Source: Jiella soli
GTDB taxonomy: Bacteria > Pseudomonadota > Alphaproteobacteria > Rhizobiales > Rhizobiaceae
Direction: 5' to 3'
Length of the DNA stretch: 64,000 bases
Assembly (NCBI RefSeq): GCF_020615385.1
Contig: NZ_JAJAVB010000015.1
Location: forward strand, 15,047-79,046
Part shown: one piece after another, positions 57,857-64,000 of the stretch
Numbering within the stretch: the stretch's first letter is position 1
Layout of the letters: the number at the start of each line of letters is the position of its first letter
Notes under the pieces: model-generated
The model's input: only the letters and a program-made list of their open reading frames with translations
What the model was told of the DNA's origin: nothing
Database searches by the model: none
Translations under genes and position numbers: made by a program

Positions 57857-59080
57857 ATGCATATCAACAGGTCCATCCCGGCAGCGGCAACGCTGCTTCT
57901 CCTCCTCGGCTCCACTTCGGCCTTCGCCGTGGACGCCTCGGCGTTCGCGGATCGGCTGAAGGCCGTCGCCGCCAAGCAGAACGTCAAGCTCTCCTACGAC
58001 AACGCCACGTCCGAGGGCGACAACGTCGTCCTGAAGAACGTTGCGGTGAACAACGACGGCGAAGCGAGCAAGATCGGCGATATCACCTTCGAGGGGGTCA
58101 GCGGCTCCACCGAAGAGGGCTGGACGGTCAAGCGCGTCCCGATCTCCGACGTCGATGTCACCGAGAAGGACACCCACACGACCATCACCGGCATTTCCGT
58201 CGAGGGCGTGCAGCTTGTCGGAACCAACGCCGCCGACGTGCCGGCCGCGATGAAGTTCTCCGACTTCTATTTCGACAAGGCGACCGTCGGCGAGCTGAAC
58301 GTCGAGGAAAAGGGCAAGCAGATCTTCAACCTGTCCGACGTGTCGATCGCCAACACGATCGGCGGCGACGGCACCTTCTCGTCCGACGTCGATCTCGGCA
58401 CCTTCACCGCGAATTTCGCCAATGGCGATCCAGAAGCCGCCAAGACGATGCACGACATCGGCTACGATACGCTGACCGGCACGGTCGGCGGCAGCGCCAG
58501 CTGGGACCCGCAGAAGGGCGTCCTCAACCTCGACCCGTTCGAGATCGACGTCGAGAATGCCGGCAATCTCTCGTTCTCCTACGGCATGTCGGGCTATACG
58601 CCGGCCTTCATCGAATCGATGAAGCAAATGCAGGCGCAGATGAGCTCGGGCCCAGAGGGCAAGCAGGCCGCGGGAATGGCAATGATGGGCCTGATGTCGC
58701 AGCTGTCGCTGAACTCGGCCGATCTCGCCTACACCGACGACTCCCTCGCCGATAAGCTGCTCACCTACTATGCGCAGCAGAACGGCCAGACCAAGGAACA
58801 GCTGGTCGATCAGCTCACCGGCATGATGCCGGTCTTCCTCGGTTATCTGCAGAACCCGGACTTCGAGAAGCAGGTGAGCGACGCGGTCACCACCTTCCTC
58901 AAGGATCCGCAGTCGCTGTCGATCTCGATCGAACCGGGCCAGCCGGTCCCGGCGATGCAGATCATGGGCGCGGCGATGGGCGCGCCGCAGACGCTGCCGC
59001 AGGTCCTGTCGATGTCGGTCAGCGCGAACAGTGCCGACGACGAGGGCGAGGACGGCGACGAGGGCGATACGGCGAACTGA
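57857..59080 (+). CDS. Large exported protein of unknown function
   Basis: I do not recognise this 407-residue protein. A signal peptide (SIPAAATLLLLLGSTSAFA, cut near residue 24) leads to a region rich in strands, with repeated phrases such as VLKNVAVNNDGEASKIGDI, FDKATVGELNVEEKG and LSDVSIANTIGGDGTFSSD. A helical part with Met/Gln-rich MKQMQAQM follows. The C-terminus is strongly acidic (DDEGEDGDEGDTAN). The form recalls AsmA- or YdgA-like periplasmic lipid-binding proteins, but only loosely. It has its own terminator and stands between parC and the PAAR gene. Confidence 0.75.
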   Translation: MHINRSIPAAATLLLLLGSTSAFAVDASAFADRLKAVAAKQNVKLSYDNATSEGDNVVLKNVAVNNDGEASKIGDITFEGVSGSTEEGWTVKRVPISDVDVTEKDTHTTITGISVEGVQLVGTNAADVPAAMKFSDFYFDKATVGELNVEEKGKQIFNLSDVSIANTIGGDGTFSSDVDLGTFTANFANGDPEAAKTMHDIGYDTLTGTVGGSASWDPQKGVLNLDPFEIDVENAGNLSFSYGMSGYTPAFIESMKQMQAQMSSGPEGKQAAGMAMMGLMSQLSLNSADLAYTDDSLADKLLTYYAQQNGQTKEQLVDQLTGMMPVFLGYLQNPDFEKQVSDAVTTFLKDPQSLSISIEPGQPVPAMQIMGAAMGAPQTLPQVLSMSVSANSADDEGEDGDEGDTAN

Positions 59081-59116
59081 GCCGGATCGGCCAGACCCGG
59101 CACTTCGCTGCCTGAA

Positions 59117-59156
59117 GGAAAAGACCGCTCCCGCTCGCGCGGGGGCGGTCTTTTCG
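59117..59156 (+). terminator. Rho-independent terminator after the unknown exported protein
   Basis: AAAAGACCGC (59119-59128) and GCGGTCTTTT (59145-59154) form a 10-bp stem, with an inner CCCGC/GCGGG extension. The T-run ends the stem on the plus strand, and the symmetrical A-run makes it usable on the minus strand as well. Confidence 0.88.
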
Positions 59157-59248
59157 CATTAGCGTCCTTACACAGCCTCACTGGACAGGCTTGACCGATC
59201 CAATCTCATGAGTTGAATTCGATCCAGAAAAACCACCCGGAGACGAGG

Positions 59249-59557
59249 ATGCCGACGGGTCCAGCCGCCCGTGTTACCGACCGCGTGGAACACGAGCGTC
59301 CCGGCGTCCTGACGCCCGGGCCCGGCGGCCCGAATACGCTCATCGGCGGCCTGCCGGCGTGGCGGGGCCTTTTGGACAGGCATGAATGCCATCATGGGAC
59401 GGATGTCGTCGTCGACGGCTCGCCGACGGTGCTGATCAACGGCCTGCCCGCCTGCCGCGAGGGCGACACCATCCTCGAAGCTGACGGCAAACCGAACAGG
59501 ATCACGCTCGGATGTCAGTCGGTGATCATCGGTGGCGCAGCAGGCACAGGCTCATGA
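59249..59557 (+). CDS. PAAR-domain protein (spike tip-like), orphan
   Basis: This 102-residue protein has the PAAR pattern: MPTGPAARVTDRVEHERPG, GPGGPNTLIGGLPAWRG, DRHECHHGTDVVVDGSPTV, LINGLPACREGDTI and a final ITLGCQSVIIGG. PAAR proteins cap the VgrG spike of type VI and other contractile injection machines and bind zinc through His/Cys. The ATG at 59249 follows GGAG. No vgrG, hcp or sheath gene is in the window, so its machine is elsewhere or absent. The stop overlaps the start of the next small gene (ATGA). The upstream DNA is more AT-rich than its neighbours. Confidence 0.85.
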   Translation: MPTGPAARVTDRVEHERPGVLTPGPGGPNTLIGGLPAWRGLLDRHECHHGTDVVVDGSPTVLINGLPACREGDTILEADGKPNRITLGCQSVIIGGAAGTGS

Positions 59558-59577
59558 CCATGACCATGACCATGACG
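59554..59577 (+). repeat. Hexanucleotide repeat ATGACC carrying four start codons
   Basis: Four tandem units, three ATGACC and a last ATGACG, begin exactly at the overlap with the PAAR stop codon. Each contains an in-frame ATG, so changes in copy number keep the frame but change which start is at the best distance from the ribosome site. Confidence 0.95.
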
Positions 59578-59817
59578 AACAACTACAACACGCATCAGGT
59601 GTCGCTGCAGCGCCTTCGGGAGATGCAGCGACAGGATCGCAACATCCTCGGGATCGAGCCTCTGGTCGTCGCCGACGCCGGCCGCGTCACACCTGACCTC
59701 GATGGCATTGCCGACTTCTCGGACGCCAGCCGCAGGCAGTCACATGCAGCGGCCTGGCGTTTCCTCGAAATGTACGGATCGGATCCGCGCGAACGATTCG
59801 ATCTCGTGGTCGAGTGA
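59554..59817 (+). CDS. Small protein co-translated with PAAR, unknown
   Basis: This 87-residue protein begins MTMTMTMTNNYNTH, encoded by the ATGACC repeat, so the true start may be any of four ATGs. A short helix (SLQRLREMQRQDRNILG) is followed by LVVADAGRVTPDLDGIADFS and a final helix AAWRFLEMYGSDPRERFD. I know no family. Its four-base overlap with the PAAR gene makes co-translation nearly certain and suggests a partner: an immunity, adaptor or chaperone role are options without evidence for one. It ends 18 bp before the aspS stop, on the opposite strand. Confidence 0.7.
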   Translation: MTMTMTMTNNYNTHQVSLQRLREMQRQDRNILGIEPLVVADAGRVTPDLDGIADFSDASRRQSHAAAWRFLEMYGSDPRERFDLVVE

Positions 59818-59834
59818 ACGGCGAGGCCGAAGCC

Positions 59835-61628
59835 TTACCCCTTCTTCTCCGCCTGTGGTGCCACGCGCAGCCCCAACTCCCTGAGCTGCGCCGGCTGCGC
59901 TTCCGCCGGCGCGCCCATCAGCAGGTCGAAGGCCTGCTGGTTCATCGGGAACATGGCGATCTCGCGCAGGTTCTTTGCGCCGCAAAGCAACATCACGATG
60001 CGGTCGACGCCGGCCGCCATGCCGCCATGCGGCGGCGCGCCGTACTGGAAGGCGCGGTACAGGCCGCCGAAACGCTCCTCGACGTCGGCGCGCGTGTAGC
60101 CGGCGAGTTCGAACGCCTTCACCATGACGTCCGGCAGCTGGTTGCGGATGCCGCCCGACGCGATCTCGTAGCCATTGCAGACGACGTCGTACTGGAACGC
60201 CTTGATCGACAGCGGCTCCTGGTTTTCCAGCGCGTCCATGCCGCCCTGCGGCATCGAGAACGGGTTGTGGGCGAAGTCGATCTTCTTGTTGTCCTCGTCC
60301 CACTCGTAGAACGGGAAGTCGATGATCCAGGCGAGCTCGAACCGGTCGCGGTCCACGAGGTTCAGCTCCTCGCCGATGCGGGCGCGGGCAGCCCCCGCAA
60401 ACTGAGCGAATTTCTCCGGCCGCCCGGCGACGAAGAAGCAGGCGTCGCCGGCTTCGAGGCCGAGCTGCGTGCGGACCGCCTCGGTGCGCTCCTCGCCGAT
60501 ATTCTTGGCGAGCGGCCCCGCACCGGAGACCGCGTCCCCCTCTTCGCGCCAGAAGATGTAGCCGAGGCCCGGCTGTCCCTCGCCCTGCGCCCAGGAGTTC
60601 ATCCGGTCGCAGAACGCGCGCGAGCCGCCGGTCTTGGCCGGGATCGCCCAGACCTCGACCTTATCGTCGTTCGCGATCATGTTGGCGAAGACCTTGAAGC
60701 CCGAGCCGGCGAAATGCTCGGTCACGCCTTCCATCTCGATCGGGTTCCGGAGGTCCGGCTTGTCGGAGCCGTATTTGCGCATCGACTCGGCATAAGGAAT
60801 GCGCCGGAAGGTCTGCGAGACCGGCTTGCCGTCGGCGAACGTCTCGAACACGGTGCGGATCACCGGCTCCATCGCCTGGAAGATGTCCTCCTGCTCGACG
60901 AAGCTCATCTCGACGTCGAGCTGGTAGAACTCGCCGTAGAAGCGGTCGGCGCGCGGGTCCTCGTCGCGGAAGCAGGGCGCGATCTGGAAATACCGGTCGA
61001 AGCCGGACATCATGATCAGCTGCTTGTACTGCTGCGGCGCCTGCGGCAGCGCGTAGAACATGCCGTTGTGGAGGCGCGAGGGGACGAGGAAGTCGCGCGC
61101 GCCCTCGGGGCTGGAGGCGGTGAGGATCGGCGTCTGAAACTCGAAGAAGCCGGCCGAACTCATCAGCTGGCGCATCTTGGTGACGATCTCGGTCCGCCGC
61201 ATGATGTTCCTGTGCAGCGTCTCGCGGCGCAGGTCGAGGAAGCGGTATTTGAGGCGGATGTCCTCGGGGTATTCGGGCTCGCCGAAGACCGGCAGCGGCA
61301 GTTCCTTGGCCGCCGACAGGACCTCGATCTCGCGGGCGAAGACCTCGATCTCGCCGGTCGGCAGTTTCGCGTTCACGGTCTCGTCCGAGCGCGCCTTCAC
61401 CTCGCCATCGACGCGGATCACCCATTCCCCGCGCACCGTCTCGGCGATCTTGAAAGCGGGCGAATCGGGATCGACCACGACCTGCGTGAGGCCGTAGTGA
61501 TCGCGCAGGTCGATGAACAGGAGGCCGCCATGGTCTCTGATCCGGTGCGCCCAGCCGGAAAGGCGGACGGTCTCGCCGACATCATCCTTGCGAAGGGCGG
61601 CGCAGGTGTGACTGCGATAGCGGTGCAT
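59835..61628 (-). CDS. aspS: Aspartate--tRNA ligase
   Basis: This 597-residue class II synthetase charges tRNA with Asp, and in organisms lacking AsnRS also tRNA-Asn. It starts [18 protein letters not shown] with an OB anticodon-binding fold, then motif 2 around [16 protein letters not shown], the bacterial GAD insertion near residues 320-420, and motif 3 in [18 protein letters not shown]. The length is that of bacterial-type AspRS. It is divergent from rnd with a 250-bp gap. Confidence 0.96.
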   Translation of the reverse strand: MHRYRSHTCAALRKDDVGETVRLSGWAHRIRDHGGLLFIDLRDHYGLTQVVVDPDSPAFKIAETVRGEWVIRVDGEVKARSDETVNAKLPTGEIEVFAREIEVLSAAKELPLPVFGEPEYPEDIRLKYRFLDLRRETLHRNIMRRTEIVTKMRQLMSSAGFFEFQTPILTASSPEGARDFLVPSRLHNGMFYALPQAPQQYKQLIMMSGFDRYFQIAPCFRDEDPRADRFYGEFYQLDVEMSFVEQEDIFQAMEPVIRTVFETFADGKPVSQTFRRIPYAESMRKYGSDKPDLRNPIEMEGVTEHFAGSGFKVFANMIANDDKVEVWAIPAKTGGSRAFCDRMNSWAQGEGQPGLGYIFWREEGDAVSGAGPLAKNIGEERTEAVRTQLGLEAGDACFFVAGRPEKFAQFAGAARARIGEELNLVDRDRFELAWIIDFPFYEWDEDNKKIDFAHNPFSMPQGGMDALENQEPLSIKAFQYDVVCNGYEIASGGIRNQLPDVMVKAFELAGYTRADVEERFGGLYRAFQYGAPPHGGMAAGVDRIVMLLCGAKNLREIAMFPMNQQAFDLLMGAPAEAQPAQLRELGLRVAPQAEKKG

Positions 61629-61878
61629 GGCATTCTCTCTTCATGTCGGGCGTCAATCGCGCCGTCTGGCCCGCGCAGGCTATGCCCACGCGGCATGATC
61701 GGGCTGACGGCTGTCATCAAATCGGCGCGACAAGCGCATGGCCGTGGCCTGAATGTCAAGATTGTCGCGGCGCCCCGCATAGCCTGCGATCGTCGCCGCC
61801 TGGCCATGACGGCATATTTGCGTCATCGACGCACGGTTCGGCTTTCGAAACTCGTTCGCTTCCGGCTAAGAGAGGCGC

Positions 61879-63033
61879 ATGCAGCTGATTACCACGACAT
61901 CCGCCCTAGCCGAAGCCTGCCGCGAACTCGCGAAAGCCGACTTCATCACGATCGACACGGAATTCATCCGCGAGACGACGTTCTGGCCTGAGCTCTGCCT
62001 CGTCCAGATGGCGTCGGAGGATCTCGCCGTCCTCGTCGACCCGCTGGCGCCGGGCATCTCACTCGAGCCGTTCTTCGCGCTGATGCAGGACGACGGCGTC
62101 CTCAAGGTCTTCCACGCCGCGCGCCAGGACGTCGAGATCATCCACAAGCTGAGTGGCAGCGTGCCGGCTCCCTTGTTCGACACGCAGGTTGCAGCGATGG
62201 TCTGCGGCTTCGGCGATTCGATCGCCTACGACCAGCTCGTGGCGAAGACGACCAGCGGACACATCGACAAGACCTCGCGCTTCACCGACTGGCGCCGCCG
62301 GCCGCTCAGCCAGCAGCAGCTCGAATATGCGCTGGCCGACGTCACCTATCTGCGCGACGTCTACGGGGTGCTGAAGGCGCAGCTCGACGCCGGCGGCCGC
62401 AGCCACTGGCTCGACGAGGAGATGGCGATCCTCGCCGATCCCGGGACCTACGACCTTCATCCCGACGATGCCTGGAAGCGGCTGAAGCTCAGGGTGCGCA
62501 AGCCGATCGAGCTCCAGATCCTGAAGGAGGTCGCGGCCTGGCGCGAGCGCGAAGCGCGCGAGACCGACAAGCCGCGTGGCCGCGTCCTGAAGGACGACGC
62601 GATCTACGAGATCGCGCAGCAGCAGCCGAAGGACGAACAGGCCTTGTCGCGGTTGCGCAGCGTTTCGAAGGGCTTCGAGAGAAGCTCTGCCGGGCGAGCG
62701 ATCATCGCCTGCGTGCAGCGCGCCCTCGCGGTTCCGAAGGCGGACTTGCCGGCCATTCCGCGGCCACCGCAGGTGCCGGAAGGCACCGCCGCGGCGGTCG
62801 AGTTCCTCCGCGTGCTCCTGAAGATCGTCGTGGAGGAGGAGGGAGTCGCCGCCAAGATGATCGCCTCCGGCGACGAGCTGGAAAAGCTCGCCTGGAAGGG
62901 CGAAGACGCAGACGTCCCTGCCCTGACCGGCTGGCGGCGGGAGATATTCGGCAACCGCGCGCTGGAACTTCTGACCGGGCGCACCGGCCTCGTCTATCGC
63001 GACCGCAAGGTCGAGGTGGTCCGCCTCGACTGA
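61879..63033 (+). CDS. rnd: Ribonuclease D
   Basis: This 384-residue 3'-5' exoribonuclease trims tRNA precursors. The DEDD metal motifs are visible: FITIDTEFIRE, LKVFHAARQDVEII and YALADVTYLRDVY (Tyr and Asp of ExoIII). The HRDC domain follows near residue 205 (LQILKEVAAWREREAR). The ATG at 61879 directly begins MQLITTTSALAEACREL. It is divergent from aspS, a conserved pairing in Rhizobiales. Confidence 0.95.
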   Translation: MQLITTTSALAEACRELAKADFITIDTEFIRETTFWPELCLVQMASEDLAVLVDPLAPGISLEPFFALMQDDGVLKVFHAARQDVEIIHKLSGSVPAPLFDTQVAAMVCGFGDSIAYDQLVAKTTSGHIDKTSRFTDWRRRPLSQQQLEYALADVTYLRDVYGVLKAQLDAGGRSHWLDEEMAILADPGTYDLHPDDAWKRLKLRVRKPIELQILKEVAAWREREARETDKPRGRVLKDDAIYEIAQQQPKDEQALSRLRSVSKGFERSSAGRAIIACVQRALAVPKADLPAIPRPPQVPEGTAAAVEFLRVLLKIVVEEEGVAAKMIASGDELEKLAWKGEDADVPALTGWRREIFGNRALELLTGRTGLVYRDRKVEVVRLD

Positions 63034-63058
63034 CCGCGGGGCCTCGGACGGCGCGGCG

Positions 63059-63190
63059 TTACTGCGGCGCCGCCGGCGTGTTCAGCAATCCGACGTTCTG
63101 CTCCCAGCCGGCGCTCTTCACGTCGGGCGAAGGCTGCGCACAACCGGACAGGACGAGGGCGAACAGGATTGCGGCAGTCGCGGCCTTCAT
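63059..63190 (-). CDS. Tiny lipoprotein, unknown
   Basis: Only 43 residues long, it has a good lipoprotein signal, MKAATAAILFALVLSGCAQ, with the lipid-anchored Cys near residue 17. A mature peptide of about 27 residues (PSPDVKSAGWEQNVGLLN and a Pro/Ala tail) follows. GGAG precedes the ATG at 63190 at nine bases; an ATG at 63205 is less likely. The stop lies 25 bp from the rnd stop. Similar entericidin-like or small rhizobial lipoproteins exist, but I cannot place it. Confidence 0.6.
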   Translation of the reverse strand: MKAATAAILFALVLSGCAQPSPDVKSAGWEQNVGLLNTPAAPQ

Positions 63191-63361
63191 CGGGGGCTTC
63201 TCCATCAAGGCGGTACAACGGACGGCACGATGGGCCGGGCTGGCTCGTCGAAATATGGCGCAGTCATAGCAGCTTATCGCTGCTCGCGCGCCATCCACTT
63301 TCCAGATGCACCAATGCGAATTCGGCGCTAGCTTCCCCTTGGGAAGAAGATGGAGGTCGAA

Positions 63362-64000
63362 ATGCGCCTGCTGAGATCGAAGGTCGCCGGAGCCATCGCA
63401 GTCGGAGCCGTCGCACTCCTGCCCGGCCTCGAGCCCTCGGCGAACGCCACCGTCCTCCGGCATGCCCCCGGCGCGATCGCATCATCCGAGCGCGAAGCGG
63501 TCGCGCCGTCATCCTTCGCGACCTTCACCAACTCACGTGCCACGGCAGTCGCTCGCAAGCTCGCCGAAAACTATGTCGACTTCTCCTTCGACTACCCCGC
63601 CGACTGGACGATCGATCCCAAAACCGGGCGGCCGGACGCCATCAACTTCGTCAAAGTGATTCGTCCCCGCACCGGTGACTCGATCGATACGGAGACGTTC
63701 GCAGTTGGCTACTTCAAGGCGACAGGGGATCCCGACTTCGACGCAACGCTGATCCCGCAGCTCCTCAACCAGTTCAAGACGCAGTTCGCAGCGGGTTTTC
63801 CGAATTTCGTCGAGATCGACCGTGGCCCGACCAGCGTCAACGGTATCGCCGGCAGCCAGCTTCGCTTTCAGTCGACGGTCGACGGCGAGAGTGGCCGGGT
63901 GGTGATCTGGGGTCGGGTGATCCTGATCAAGCCGCAGAAGGCGACGACCGGCGTCACCCTCGTCCTCCTCGGCACCGACCACGCTCCAGAACTCCGCGGC
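63362..64000 (+). CDS. Exported protein, cut by the window edge
   Basis: The frame is open from the ATG at 63362 through base 64000, giving 213 codons and no stop, so the gene continues beyond the window. GGAGG at 63352-63356 supports the start. A signal peptide (VAGAIAVGAVALLPGLEPSANA) is followed by FSFDYPADWTIDPKTGRPD and VDGESGRVVIWGRVILI. The middle resembles PsbP-like or DUF1795-type folds, in which such FxYPxxW openings are common. That link is loose, and no function can be given. Confidence 0.75.
   Translation, partial: MRLLRSKVAGAIAVGAVALLPGLEPSANATVLRHAPGAIASSEREAVAPSSFATFTNSRATAVARKLAENYVDFSFDYPADWTIDPKTGRPDAINFVKVIRPRTGDSIDTETFAVGYFKATGDPDFDATLIPQLLNQFKTQFAAGFPNFVEIDRGPTSVNGIAGSQLRFQSTVDGESGRVVIWGRVILIKPQKATTGVTLVLLGTDHAPELRG

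Noticed and set aside
59814-61991. 725-codon plus-strand frame over aspS
   Set aside because: It is antisense to aspS, whose motifs are complete.
1-64000. tRNA, rRNA, CRISPR, IS elements and prophage
   Set aside because: Reading through all gaps showed no cloverleaf arms with CCA-type ends, no regular spacer repeats, no transposase or integrase frames and no terminal inverted repeats.

Overview
The window is about 64 kb of GC-rich (by eye roughly 65 %) chromosomal DNA, densely packed with genes and free of visible rRNA, tRNA, insertion sequences, prophage or CRISPR arrays. Gene content and order point to an alphaproteobacterium of the Hyphomicrobiales (Rhizobiales). Examples are glyA-nrdR-ribD-ribE-ribH-nusB, DUF177-plsX-fabH-ihfA-merR behind a cytochrome bc1 chaperone, ldtR beside an L,D-transpeptidase and hemB, a Mg-type HemB, a K+-insensitive HppA and a class II DAHP synthase. 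An Aurantimonadaceae-like genus is my guess; no 16S or marker search could be run.

Layout. 0.4-6.0 kb (minus): an Mla/MCE lipid-transport operon (STAS-permease, ATPase, a very long MCE protein, a PqiC-like lipoprotein). 6.2-9.2 kb: a dipeptide epimerase, then a mannosyltransferase-like GT4 with an LpxH-like phosphatase. 9.4-17.3 kb: malic enzyme, 3-hydroxybenzoate 4-hydroxylase (mobA) with a divergent MarR regulator, a glutamyl-tRNA synthetase and an MFS transporter. 17.6-21.5 kb: unknown exported and membrane proteins, DUF1003, DedA and hemerythrin proteins. 21.5-28.1 kb (minus): a LigB-type dioxygenase, DAHP synthase, a gamma-glutamylcyclotransferase, a lanthanide-type methanol dehydrogenase (xoxF) and glutathione reductase. 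28.5-31.7 kb: DUF2059, rpiA, wrbA and a CinA-like protein. 31.9-37.1 kb: merR, ihfA, fabH, plsX, DUF177 and the bc1 chaperone, with bamE divergent. 37.3-45.6 kb: hppA, an MFS transporter, nusB, ribH, ribE, ribD, nrdR and glyA. 45.8-50.6 kb: L,D-transpeptidase, ldtR, a small membrane protein, hemB and an RDD protein. 50.8-55.3 kb: SLC13 permease, bpt, EamA transporter, HTH-GNAT. 55.4-64 kb: parC, an unknown exported protein, an orphan PAAR protein with a small coupled gene, aspS, rnd, a tiny lipoprotein and a secreted protein cut by the window edge.

Most of the window is housekeeping. A recurring theme is the cell envelope: lipid transport, L,D-cross-linking, murein peptide recycling, BamE and several exported proteins. 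A second theme is peripheral carbon use: methanol oxidation beside glutathione enzymes, and 3-hydroxybenzoate hydroxylation.

No clearly new multi-gene system stands out. The items most worth a second look are the orphan PAAR pair with its ATGACC repeat, the stand-alone XoxF with unusual cysteines, the nearly identical 576-bp tandem duplication inside the MCE gene, and several short palindromes or TTAA-containing repeats that look like operators for MarR-family regulators.
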